Assembly (NCBI GenBank): GCA_905221605.1
Contig: CAJNDS010002261.1
Location: 1 to 64,000 of the forward strand
Length of the DNA: 64,000 bases
Direction: 5' to 3'
Source: Symbiodinium natans
Taxonomy: Eukaryota > Sar > Dinophyceae > Suessiales > Symbiodiniaceae
Each line of letters begins with the position of its first letter. Within the stretch, counting starts at the first letter, position 1. Below, one piece after another: positions 45,793 to 55,669 of the stretch. The notes beneath the pieces were generated by a model. The model ran no database searches and was not told the DNA's origin. It saw only the letters and a program-made list of their open reading frames with translations. Made by a program: the position numbers and the translations under genes.

Positions 45793-46104
45793 CACACGAC
45801 CAGGCAGACACCGGATCTGCTGAGTCGCTCTCCCCTTTTGGCCTCAGCCCGTACCCTAAACCCTGAATTCGGTCAAACAAATTCGAAGCCAAGGGCTCCG
45901 CTGGAAGCGTTTCTTCTCAAGGATGGCTCATTTTCCTCTGCTACACTAAGGCTCCCGTGCCTGCACTGCGCAAACTGAACGGCAAGGAAAGCTTTGCACA
46001 AGAAAGACTCAAAGGATGCGTCCTGATTAAAGAGAGAACTGCACTTGAAGCTTCAAGCTTCGAGGGCAGTGGCTAACCAACTTTGTTATGTCCGGATGCT
46101 CAGC

Positions 46105-46815
46105 TCAGCTATGTGCAGACGGGACCAACTCAATGTACGTACTCAGTAATGGTTCCGCGAAAGCAGACAGCTCAGAGACATGTAGCCGTTGACTCTTTGT
46201 CAAGCTGGCGAGGAGGAGCTGACCTGCCACGTCTTGCAGGTAATGCTCCAATGTTCTGCGCTGTTGCCAACGTCCTCCCCATTGGATTCTCTCGATGTCC
46301 TCGGTCTCCTGGTAAAGCCAGGTCGCTCTGGAACCACGCAGTGACTTAGGTGTCACCCCGAGATTCACCTCCGCAGTTGGCACATGAAGAAAGCTGAAAA
46401 CTTCGTCCCAACGCCTGCGAAAGACCGCAGGGGAGCAAGCAAAAAGGCTGAGCCTCAGGCGGTTGGTCTGCGAAGAGCGCGGAAAGAAAGCGAACAGAGA
46501 GAGCATCCGAATCTTAGCATGCTGCCGGAGCATGAACCTGCTCGTCTTCGAGCACTGGACGCGCACAAAGGCCACCTGCCTGCAACTCAGGAGATCGCAC
46601 GTCAAGATGAGTTCACAGCGCAGTAGTCCGAGGACCTCTCCACGCCTGAGGAGGCCGTTGAACCCTAGTAGCAGCGCTGCCGCAAACAGAGGCCACCCCC
46701 AAGCCAGGCTCAAGGCAACGCCGGCGCGAAACAGCGCTTCAGGCATAACCATGCCTCGAGACGTTGGTTCCTCTTCTTCCCAGCGAGACAGCCTGGTAGA
46801 AAAGATGCTTACCAT
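46105..46815 (-). CDS. Tyrosine recombinase of the DIRS-like element
   Basis: A 236-codon frame from ATG (46815) to TGA (46105). It cuts and rejoins DNA through a covalent phosphotyrosine link. Visible core: AAALLLGFNGLLRRGEVLGL (residues 46-65), with the first catalytic Arg in LLRRGE; PKSLRGSRATWLYQ (156-168), which matches the HxxR box with Arg160 kept but Lys157 where His is usual; and GGRWQQRRTLEHYLQD (180-195), with the conserved Trp of GRW and nucleophile Tyr192. This is the catalytic domain only; the N-terminal DNA-binding part is short. This is the least damaged frame of the element. Confidence 0.72.
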   Translation of the reverse strand: MVSIFSTRLSRWEEEEPTSRGMVMPEALFRAGVALSLAWGWPLFAAALLLGFNGLLRRGEVLGLLRCELILTCDLLSCRQVAFVRVQCSKTSRFMLRQHAKIRMLSLFAFFPRSSQTNRLRLSLFACSPAVFRRRWDEVFSFLHVPTAEVNLGVTPKSLRGSRATWLYQETEDIERIQWGGRWQQRRTLEHYLQDVAGQLLLASLTKSQRLHVSELSAFAEPLLSTYIELVPSAHS

Positions 46816-47187
46816 ACCCTACGAGAGCAGTACTAAGGACGAGACCGCTCACACAAATTTGAGAAAAGTCGCAGCCAAGTTCCCAAGTTCCGCCACCACC
46901 CACTGAGAGAAGTTCTGAAACGGCAGGTCACGGCGCTTCCGCACTGTTGTCGTCAGACCAGCTGTAGCATCCAGATCCACCTCAAGACGTGAAGTGGCAT
47001 CCCTGGCCTTGCGCCGAGGCATTCATGAAATGCACCAGCAGGGTCAGGCCAGCAAGGCGTGCCCAACCATTCAAAGGCTGCAAGCAGTCATCTGCCCTAC
47101 GCACGATACGAAGGGTAGGAAATCTCCAGCCAGGAGGCATCTCAGCCAGAAGGGCTGTTCACTGGAGACTGCACGCAACGTGGTCAA

Positions 47188-48117
47188 TCGAGACGGATCA
47201 TCGGTGGCATTATCGTGGGTACCTGCATGGAAAAGGTTAGGGTAAAGGTTACATGTAGTAGTTGAGCCGCTGGCTAGACGAGCGGCCCTTTGCATTGCAA
47301 CCTATGACAACGCGGCTGTCAAGCAAGACCCCAAAACGGCTGCTCGGGGCAGTCTTGGCAACATGCTTGATTGAGCTGCGAAACGACACTTCCTCGTTGA
47401 TGTTAATGTGGTTGGCTTATGTGCTTGAGGTGGTACTGCAGAAGCACTTTCCAAGGGAAGCCTAAAATGGCCAACTGAAAGGTCAGTACTGCAAGCACGG
47501 CGGTCTTAAGTTTAGGGGCTGAGATGGAACCCTCAACGCCATCGACCTGGCCTCCGAGGATGGTGGCTAAGTAGGCATTGCGGACTTCTTCCTTAGGGGA
47601 GGTCCTCAGCCTACATCTAGCGTACACACCAGCTGCGTGGGAGAACAGTGCTCGGTCGGCACGATTGGGTTTAGGGGTCTGGCGCAGGTGGCCCTTGGGG
47701 ACTAGAAGAAGATACGCGTGATCGTCGATGCACAACAACTCAAATCCTGGACCTCTCGGGAAAGGGGACTTATAGGCTACTTGTTCTGAAGGCTTCAAGC
47801 AGTTGGCACGCTGAAGCAGAACGGTGTGTGCATGCTGCGCAGTTTCAACTGCGTAGCAAGTGCCCATTGCGAGGCTGCGGAAGCAGCCATCAAGTTCGGG
47901 GCGGCACGCTGCGCAACCCCTAAAATCCGAACCCTAAACACTCCACGCAGGTGGTTACGGGAGGCGCGCTCGTCGGAAACAAGGAACCCGTGAAAAAATC
48001 TTTGAGATCGTCCGACCCAATGACCAAGTTCTGACCCGGAGGTATGTAAATCTGGCCGAGCAAGCACGCCGATCCACCTTGTCGCTTTTGTACACTGCAA
48101 ACAAACCGCACCTGCAC
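47188..48117 (-). pseudogene. Reverse transcriptase/RNase H region of the DIRS-like element
   Basis: The pieces appear in family order. VIGSDDLKDFF (about 48024-47990) fits palm motif A. A shift of frame at a run of six T then gives HGFLVSDERASRNHLRGVF. GFELLCIDDHAYLLLVP (about 47745-47695) carries the motif C Asp-Asp pair. ILGGQVDGVEGSISAPK (about 47560-47510) is the conserved thumb-side stretch. THDNATDDPSR (about 47220-47188) fits the end of RNase H as found in DIRS elements. Stops and frame changes break the protein, so it is a decayed copy, apart from any sequencing indel. Confidence 0.62.
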
Positions 48118-48236
48118 CTGGCCTCGGACGAAGCAGGTGGGATTACCTCTTATACAACCCGAACTGGGCCTCCCTCGAAGCCATAACCCTAGCTGGCTTG
48201 GTCGCCGGCCACTGAGAAGCCGGCTTCAACAGGACT

Positions 48237-49680
48237 TTAAAATTGCGGCAGGCACTGGTAGTCAAAAACCAACCTATCAGGGTCGACGTTGAGGCTGGAG
48301 GTTTGCTTGGGCATCTTACGTGCACAGCTGGCCGGCTTTCCCGAAGTGTGCGGCGCCAGCGCGGTCGGAACAAAGGAAACCTCCGGCTCCCTAGGTTCAC
48401 ACTGAGCAGCTTGGAGCCCACGATTTTTTGAGTACGGCTGAAACTGAGCCAGCAATGCCTGGCTACGGCGACGCAGGTCACTGAGTTGGTCCTCGAGAAC
48501 GGAAAACTTCCGCACTGCACGGTCAAGCTCGCGTCTAGGCCCAGAACCTAGGCGAACCCAAGCTGCAACCTGCCGCTCAAAACGATCAACAAGCAGCTCT
48601 TGAGATCTCAAGAGCTGCTCGGCAAGCGTAGGTGCCTCAGGCCGGCCACCAGCAAGAAAATTGTTTGCTGCCACAAGAAGGCGGGTCCACATTCTGCGGC
48701 GCGGTGACGGCGGAGACGCCCGCGCGCCAAGCGCCTGCCCGATAGTGCACGGCGGGAGAGGGCAAGGCCACAACTCGGTCGAGGATGCGAGGCATCACTC
48801 AAAAATGGCCTGGCAGAGCACACGCACGCTGGGTATGGGTGGACAGTCTCTGGACCTGGAAGGTCGCCGATGTTCTTTGGCCCACGTCCCGCCAACATCA
48901 GCAGCTTCTGCACTTGGCCCTGACGCAGAGAACTGCGAGACCCCTCTGCAAAGAGCTGGGGGGCCCAACTCGGAGGGCGGCGGCTGTACAGGAAGAACTG
49001 GAGTTGCAGTGTGGCTGCTTTCCAGACGCTGCAGACGATTCTCCACCTGATCCAAGCCCGCCAGCCGGGACTGTAGACTCGAAAGCACGCGGCGCTGCTC
49101 GGTGGCCTGGGTGAGGAGTTGGTTCGCCAACCTGTGGAGAAGCTGCCTGCGTCGCTGCTGTTGGTCCCAAAGCGCCCTCGCCATCGGAGGCCACGGTGTA
49201 GTAGCCCTCCAAGCGCTCGAAGCCCTCCACCACGAGGTTGTGGCTGTTGAGGAAGGTCTCGAGGGCAGCGACTGCGGCGTGAGGCGCTGGCCAGACAGAC
49301 TGCAGGCGATGAACACCGAAGGTCACGGGTTCGCCAGCGTCGGCTTCTTCGGACAGCATGTTGATGGCAGAGGCATTGAGGTCGAGCAGCAAGCAAGGCA
49401 AAGTGCGCTGTAGCTCCCGACCCGTCACCGAAACAGCTCTCACGGCAGTGGCGGTCCAGGGGCCGAAGACCCCAGTGTACTGGTCTGCTGTGGCCTGCTG
49501 CAGCGTCTCCTCGGGCACTGCCGGCGGGGGCACGCAGATAATGAAGCCGGTCTCCACAGCCCGCACGACGAAGGCGTGAGCTGCTACGCCCTCGTGTCTG
49601 AACCAAGGCTTGGTGTACCCCTGCGGCGCCTTTGCCGTGCACCATGCCCCCAAATAAGGAGGCTTGGCAAAGGAAGCCAT
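48237..49680 (-). pseudogene. Gag-like region of the DIRS-like element
   Basis: From ATG (49680) a frame runs MASFAKPPYLGAWCTAKAPQ, through HAFVVRAVETGFIICVPPPA and NLVVEGFERLEGYYTVASDG to about 49180. It then continues in a second frame with coiled-coil sequence (RRRQLLHRLANQLLTQATEQ, then LDQVENRLQRLE). From about 48690 a third frame holds another coiled coil (LLRSQELLVDRFERQVAAWV, then LEDQLSDLRRRSQALLAQ). Position upstream of RT and the coiled-coil content suggest gag. No zinc knuckle was seen. Confidence 0.5.
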
Positions 49681-50339
49681 CAGGCTTCGTAGCAAAACGG
49701 CTCTGCCTCAGCGAAGCTCATGTGCTCGGTCAGGCGCGCTACTTCCTGAGGCTCCAGTTCAACAAGCTTAGGCTCGGTGCTCGCGCACAAGAGGCCTGTA
49801 GCGAGCGAGGCGGTGGCAAAGCGGGTTGCACTTCACGAAGAACCGCGCTCAGCAAAGACCAGAAGATTGCTCGGGCACTGGGGCTGGTCAGGAGCAGTGT
49901 ACAGAAAGCACAGCCACAGAACCAGCAAACGATGGCGAGTAGCACAAGGTCGCTGCTACTCCTAGTGGGACACCCTACGAGGCTCCAAAGAAGAGAGTCC
50001 AAGGGTCGTTACCAAACATGAGCTGAAAATCTTGCAAGGCATAGCAGGGCCATTCGCAATCCTTCAAAGACAAAGAATTGGCGGTTCTGTAAGCCAAAAA
50101 AGGGACTCCATGCTGAGGGAACCTATCATTTACCATCATGCCCAACCTCCAGAAGCAAAGGTGGCTCAAGCTCGATTCGTTCGGCGCTCAATGACTTTGC
50201 TTTATCTGCCCCATGTTCTGCCAGGGATTGTAGGCCTTATTTAGGGCTCAGGAAGCCCCCGTTACACATTTAGGATCTACGGCGTAGGCGGAGTGTAGGG
50301 TTGCCACCAACCCTCAAGCGAATTGCGAGCCACATGAAA

Positions 50340-50425
50340 CTCTGCCCTCCCCTGCAGCGCAGGCTGCACGATCAGCACAAAGAAGACCATGGCCCAAAAG
50401 AGCGTGCTCATCCCGCCCAGCATGC
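50340..50425 (-). CDS. Exon resembling S5 of a voltage-gated cation channel
   Basis: After CTCAG|G (50425) the minus strand reads MLGGMSTLFWAMVFFVLIVQ. This looks like an S4-S5 linker followed by an S5 membrane helix; 'STLFWAxVxxxLxV' is common in protist voltage-gated channels. The frame stays open to 50277 (EFHVARNSLEGWWQPYTPP), but that part may be intron. The S4-like piece lies 0.8 kb upstream on the same strand. Pore and S6 were not found. Another membrane protein remains possible. Confidence 0.4.
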
Positions 50426-50699
50426 CTGAGCTGTGCGGGCTCGGAAGTGTTAAAGAAATGCTGAAGTCCACTATGTAATCGGGGGCAAGACACATTCCGA
50501 TCGCTAAACAGTACAGATCGAGCCACTTGACGCCACGGAATTCCCGTACGCATTTGTGGCTACATGTATGATTCTATGGACAATTTGACAGTTTAACAGT
50601 GGTGCAAGCTGGAAATTCCAAGCCGCCACCTGCAACCAAGGGGCCCTGGATCATCCTCAGCAGGCACCAGTTGCCAACAACGGGGAAAGAGTGCTACAC

Positions 50700-50752
50700 A
50701 TGCTGTTTGTATATGTATATATATATATATATATGTATATATATGTATACCA
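50700..50752. repeat. (TA)n-rich microsatellite
   Basis: TGTATATATATATATATA-type run with GTATAC ends. Confidence 0.85.
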
Positions 50753-51195
50753 CGCATCTCTACAACTATGCCTAGTATGCCATATACCACGTAGCTATAC
50801 TATGTGCGCCACTTCTGCACCTCTGGCAGCTCCCAAGAAGCCTCCTGTGCCCGAGTCCGAGCCACCAAGAGTAAACAACCCCAAGAGCTTACATGGGGGA
50901 TAGGGGACCTGTAGTATAGACCTCCAAATCGTAGGATGCCCTTACAATAAGGACCCCAATACGGTACCCCTATTTTCGTAAAACCCCCAAATGGCAACTG
51001 CAGTTTCACCACTCCTGGCGCAAGCGCTTGCAGCCGGGCATCTGCAGCAGGTCCTTGAAGACCTCACTTGACATGGAAGACCGTTGTGTGTACGATCAAG
51101 GAAGGGCTTGAAGCGTAGGTCGGTTGTTCAGATTTCATCACCGCGTTGTGTTCCCAAAGTTCCATGAGATTCAGCTTAGGAGCGTCGATGTTCAC

Positions 51196-51276
51196 GAGCC
51201 TCAGAACTCGGGCGATCTTGAGAAGCCGAACCTGTCCGAGCCGACCAAAGAAGCATCTAACTCCCGAAGACTTCAC
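51196..51276 (-). CDS. Exon resembling an S4 voltage sensor
   Basis: The minus strand reads GRLGQVRLLKIARVLRLV. Basic residues fall every third position (R-L-L-K-I-A-R-V-L-R), the hallmark of an S4 helix. CAG|GTTCGG at 51231 and GAGGCTC|GTGAAC at 51196 could be splice sites, giving a 36-base core exon, or the exon may extend to about 51276. The frame below 51196 stays open to 51064 (NIDAPKLNLMELWEHNAVM), which might also be coding. S1-S3 were not found. Confidence 0.38.
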
Positions 51277-51649
51277 TTAAGCATCATGAGTGCTAAGCTT
51301 AGTGGAGTTCATTCGCACAGGCTTACTCTTGCTTTGTCTATATGAATGCGCAGCAGCAGGTTCGAGCACGGGGTATTCAAAGGTACATGCTCACAGAACG
51401 TGTATGTGATTGTGCAACCCTTTCCCGGTCATTGCCAGTTTAGGGCTTAGGGTGCAAGGTAGTACTTGCAGACATTAACCCCCCCCCCCCGCGCTGCCTG
51501 AAACCTACAAAGATACACCAAAAACAACACAGGGGGCGCGCCGTCCGAAAGATGGAGGCCGGGGGCGCATCGTCCAGGGAGATGCCTGGCCAACAGGACT
51601 GTAGGGTCTAAGGCTTCGGGCCTAGAGCCCTTAGAGAATAGCCATCCCA

Positions 51650-53885
51650 AACTCTGAACACCGCCGCCAACTAGAGGTTTTGAGGGATTTTGCGTTGAAG
51701 TCCCTTGGCACTAGTTCCGGCACAGCCTAAACAAGGACAAAGGAGAAAGCCAGCCCAACAAAGCAGATCTTGAAGATTGCCAGGGCTGTGGCCACGCACA
51801 GCAAATCACATCGTAGGAAGTCCATCGTCAATTGCATCATACATCAAGGCAAGCAGGCATGATGGCTAGCTCGATGTGATGAACCACAGTCAAGAACTGC
51901 AGAACCAAGTGCCGCAATAAACAGCGACCCATGGTGAGGATGTGCCGGCAAGCCGTGCAAACGATACAAACTTGCGATTTTGCAGACTGGGAGTGTGGAA
52001 AACCCTCCACCCTAAACCCTAAACCCTACACCCCAAACCCTGCCTTAAACCCTAAAGGTGAGATCCTTGCCGATGGAACGTGCCCATGTTTAATTCAGAC
52101 GGAAAGAAAGAAGAACGAGGTGCTGCAGAGGCGCAGACGACCAACGAAAATTGGAGCAGAACCAGTGTGGGGGTTTTGGGGGATAGGGGGTCTTGGGGTC
52201 TAGTGTTAGTTAGGGTTTGAGCGAGTTTTTGGACGCAGCTGTTTCCTGGGCATCGTTAAAGAAGCCCGCGGTACTTCTGAACAGCATCGATCTCGGCATG
52301 AACTTTCCATTTTACATCATGCCATGTTACGATACAATTCTGCTACATTTTGTTATGCTAGCCAACTACCCCCCCCCCCCCCCTGCCCCCGCCCCTAGGG
52401 TTTAGGGTTTGCGGCTTTTGAGGGTTTCGGCTTTGAGGGCCTGGAATGGCGATCTGGAGGATGAGCTGGATCAGGTCGGTTACAATCAGAAGGGCATCAA
52501 AACCTGAGGCAGGGGACGTCGATGTGATGGGCAGGTTGCCAGTGTAGGTTGGGATCGTTCCCCCTTCTACGAACAGTCCTTAATGGGGATTATAATAGGA
52601 CTGCTGAGAGAGTTTTGTGATGCAGGTGCGCGCGCAACAGGGACTGCCATCGTCGGACACAGCCGGCCCAAAACCCTAAAACTAAGCCTGAAGCCTTAAA
52701 CCTGACTTTTACAGCTTGCCTTTTTCTGCCAACCCGTAGGCGCAGGACTTCGTCAATTGGCTTCGTGGTTCCGGGATGTTCTGGGCACCTGCCCCTCATT
52801 GAGGATTTGAGATTTAGGTTTTGCGGCCTTAGGTCTGCAGGCTGTAGGGTTCATCGCCGCATGCATTGGAAGTCTCGGTGTGTCCTCAGACAACAACGCC
52901 AGCAACCATAAAAGCCCAAAAGCCCCAAACTCCGAACTGTCAGACTTCAATCCCGAGACCTGAAAACCCTGAATCGCACTGTATGCCGACTAAGCAATAA
53001 ACTCAACCCTATTGGCTTAACAAGGGTCCACTGGCATCCGAAGCCCCCATCAGGGCGGCCGAGAGGCAGTTGCTGAACATGAAGGGCCCAAAAAAGTGCC
53101 TTGGTACGTACTTTGGGGGGTGCAGGGACTTTGGGCGTAGGGGTTCAGAACTCCGAGTCCAGGGACCGAGGCTGAGTTTTGAGCTTTGTTGGATTGCACG
53201 TTAAAGAAGAGTCCTTCTTCGCGGTTTAAGGATACGGGAGCTAGTCCTGCGACGGAGGAAGCCGACCTCGCCCCTGAACCACGCGCTGCCCTGCAGCGCT
53301 AGGAGGGCCGCACAAAAAACCCTCGACCCTATAAACTAGACCCGGCGAACGAAACCCTAATCCCCAAAACCCTCGAGCCCTAACCTTAAGCAAATGAACC
53401 CTAGACTTGTACCCCCAAACACCTCCCAAGCCCACAGCCGAGGCTGGTCGCCCATGATTCTTCTATGATGATGATCTGAACCACGAAATATCCCATTAAA
53501 ATAGTCTCCTGAACCCTGACAGGCTTAAAGTAGGCTCATATGCTATACGAGTCGCTTTCTCCAGCCATGCATGCCAATCTTCGTTCCCAGCCTGGCAGCA
53601 TATTGGTGCTTCTGAGGGGTTGTAGGTTTTGGAGTCTCGTGTTTGGTGTGAAGGCTTTCAGGGATTGCTTCGGCTGTGTTGGGTGTAAGGCTGCGCTCGT
53701 CCCCCGAGCGTTTCGCAACCCGGGCTTCTCAATAAAAACCGTGGAAAACGTGTGGAACCTGTTGAAACTTGGGGGATGGTTAAACTCTACTGTGATACCC
53801 CGAAGCCCCGAAACTCTAAAATCCTTAAGTCCTTGAAACCCTCAATCCTTAACCCTAAGCCGCTTCAGCTTCTGTTCCATGAATG
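51650..53885. other. Gene-poor spacer
   Basis: Telomere-like words at 52008-52055 and 52395-52435, a C13 run at about 52371, the second MITE copy (52549), and CCCTAAA variants at 53330-53400. Short frames (52217-52405 and 53540-53836, plus; 52753-52950, minus) have no motif. Confidence 0.4.
52549..52606. mobile_element. Second, partial copy of the MITE
   Basis: TTGGGATCGTTCCCCCTT, then ACGAACAGTCCTTAATGGGG, then AGGACTGCTG. The left end and the ACAGTCCT core match the 28.3-kb copy. The right terminal GAACATCCCAA is missing or decayed. Confidence 0.5.
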
Positions 53886-53889
53886 CCAG

Positions 53890-53972
53890 GTGCAGCAGAG
53901 CAACTCAAAGATGAAGAGCACGGAGAAGAGGGCATCTACCTGATTGCAAACCATGTTTGGGTGGACGCTTAG
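53890..53972 (+). CDS. Candidate terminal exon
   Basis: After GCCAG|G the plus strand reads AAEQLKDEEHGEEGIYLIAN then HVWVDA and TAG. Acidic and well balanced. A GT donor (CAT|GTTTGG) inside it could mark an earlier end. Function unknown. Confidence 0.38.
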
Positions 53973-54086
53973 GATGCTCTGCCCTGCAACTTTGCCATCT
54001 GCCACACAGCGCTCGTCAACACCAGCAAACAGTGAAACTGAGCGAAGGGAATTTTTGGGAAACCCCTAAAAGCCTGAGCCGTGCAG

Positions 54087-54273
54087 ATCCCTGCAACGCT
54101 TTTCGCCGTCGAGGCACAATGATCCAGCCGACAGCGCCATCAACATCATAGTCGCTCCTTCGCTGAGGTATTACGCCGCTACGCCCCAGACCGTGTTGTG
54201 GGGTATGAGGGCCGAAGGGTTCACCCCACGTTATGCAGAAGAGATGCGAAACGCCGATGAAGATCGCATTTAA
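54087..54273 (+). CDS. Candidate terminal exon, 62 codons
   Basis: After GTGCAG the plus strand reads SLQRFSPSRHNDPADSAINI, IVAPSLRYYAATPQTVLWGM, RAEGFTPRYAEEMRNADEDR and I, then TAA (54271-54273). Strongly coding-like with an acidic end. No family recognised. The minus frame across it is also open but less natural. Confidence 0.43.
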
Positions 54274-54751
54274 GCCGATCACAACCTTCCAGGGACGGAG
54301 GACTCAGCCGGGTTTATACTTTAGCGCTTGCGCCCGTCTATCAACGAAACCTTGAATCCTCAGTCCCACAACCCGTGCTGGCGAGCCTCGGGTTATGCTG
54401 GCCCCAAGATTTACTTTGAAGAAGCTGAAAGGGCGCATTTAGGCTGGGCCTCTTTGTCGAAGCGACTGCCACTAAAAGACCAAGGCATATTTAAGGGCTG
54501 TTTGGGCCTCATGTTGGGTTTAAGCTAGTCTCGGAACCCCTAAACCCTCAACCCAACTAGGGCTTAAACCCTATGTGCTTGCTACCTCTTCACTCCCCCG
54601 CGAGCACCACATGCCTTCGTTGGGGCAGGCTTTGGCATGATTACTATGAGATGGTGCACTTCAATAGGTTACTATCTGGTGCAAGCCGACTTCGGTTGCG
54701 GTGTCGCGTTTGCCCCGAAAACACACCAGAAACCTTTGGATCCGAGGCTGC

Positions 54752-54853
54752 AGCCGCCATGATACTGTCGACCGTCAGCTCAAGGTTCTTGCTTTGGAAA
54801 AGCTCCGTAAACTGCAGCGGTTTTGCTTTGCCAGGGTTGGGGCTCCGGTTTAG
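54752..54853 (+). CDS. Candidate exon, helical
   Basis: The plus strand reads SRHDTVDRQLKVLALEKLRK then LQRFCFARVGAPV and TAG. The first 25 residues form a convincing charged helix; the last part runs toward GGTTTAGG repeats and may be intron. Confidence 0.33.
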   Translation, partial: SRHDTVDRQLKVLALEKLRKLQRFCFARVGAPV

Positions 54854-55132
54854 TTTAGGGTTTAGGGTTTAGGGTTCAGGGCTTAGGGTTTTGGGTTTTG
54901 GGCGGCCTGGCCAGGAGAGAGGCCTTTGCACTCATTCTAATGGCGGCCACCTGTGGTCCAACCCCGGGATATGTGCCGGCAGCTAAAGGAACATGGACTT
55001 CTGCACAGGGTGCACAATGACCCCGGCGATGAATGACAATGAATAAAAGGAGGTGCCAACAAAGACACCACGACACGATGATGAACAAAACCCTTCGATG
55101 GTGTCACGAACAGGACTCCGACTCTCCAGCAG

Positions 55133-55231
55133 GATAAGTATCTTCCAGAGTACGTGACGCAGTTCTCCGAGTTACTGTTCCATTGGACATCCAAGATCGT
55201 TGCTTTTGACTTCAACAGTGCCGATCTCAAG
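55133..55231 (+). CDS. Internal exon with CAG|G acceptor and GA donor
   Basis: The 33-codon piece reads DKYLPEYVTQFSELLFHWTS then KIVAFDFNSADLK. Upstream is CCAGCAG|G; downstream is CTCAAG|GACTCTC, a GA donor of the type used in the amine oxidase gene. After it a (TC)n run follows. Composition is very coding-like. Function unknown. Confidence 0.48.
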
Positions 55232-55234
55232 GAC

Positions 55235-55254
55235 TCTCTCTCTCTCTCTCTCGA
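55235..55254 (+). repeat. (TC)n microsatellite
   Basis: About eight TC dinucleotides directly after the exon at 55133-55231. Confidence 0.85.
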
Positions 55255-55402
55255 GCATATATCTCTAGCTCTAGCACATGCACTTTCTGGACTGGGGTCG
55301 TCACATTACACGAACGTGAAGCTGAGCAAAAGCAACAGCAGCCGGTGCCAAAATGACAGAAACAGCAGCAACTGCATGAATGAGGACGCCCACCTTGAGC
55401 CA

Positions 55403-55580
55403 CATGCTCCGCCGCCGTCGCTGGCGCTTGATCTCCCTCAGCGGTCATGTCATGCGAACAGTTTACCCCACATACCAGATGATTATTGCCCTTCTCTGGA
55501 ACAAAGGTTCAGGACTTGCTCGTCGCCCTGAAGACCCCAAAGAATGCCTTAGGCAAGTCCACAACCTGGCACTTTGCTGA
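55403..55580 (+). CDS. Candidate exon(s), unknown protein
   Basis: The plus strand reads RRWRLISLSGHVMRTVYPTY then QMIIALLWNKG, followed by RRPEDPKECLRQVHNLALC and TGA. An AACAAAG|GTTCAG site at 55507 may end a first exon. The first piece looks like part of a membrane or helical protein. It probably belongs with the exons at 55133 and 55616, but phases were not proven. Confidence 0.4.
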
Positions 55581-55615
55581 GCCCTTCACATCTGCTGCTG
55601 ATGCTCTTCTGACAG

Positions 55616-55664
55616 GTGGAATAACCTGCGCGACCAACTGAATCGAACGTGCATTGTAACCAGG
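55616..55664 (+). CDS. Candidate exon
   Basis: After CTGACAG|G the plus strand reads WNNLRDQLNRTCIVT. The frame remains open to 55854, but the later part is unconvincing. A GC donor (ACCAG|GCAC) at about 55664 is possible. Confidence 0.35.
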
Positions 55665-55669
55665 CACAC

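Larger units (their letters stand above)
46080..49700 (-). mobile_element. DIRS-like tyrosine-recombinase retrotransposon, decayed
   Basis: Along the minus strand there is a gag-like region (49680-48237), a reverse transcriptase/RNase H region (about 48117-47188) and a tyrosine recombinase (46815-46105). This order and this enzyme set define DIRS/Ngaro-type elements, which integrate with a tyrosine recombinase rather than a DDE integrase. Frames change at least twice in gag and at least once in RT, so the copy is not intact. Terminal repeats and exact ends were not found, so the limits given are those of the coding regions. Confidence 0.72.

Noticed and set aside
48608-49645. 345-codon Arg-rich minus frame
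   Set aside because: Overlaps the gag-like frames; its Arg/Ala/Ser composition is typical of a GC-rich shadow frame.
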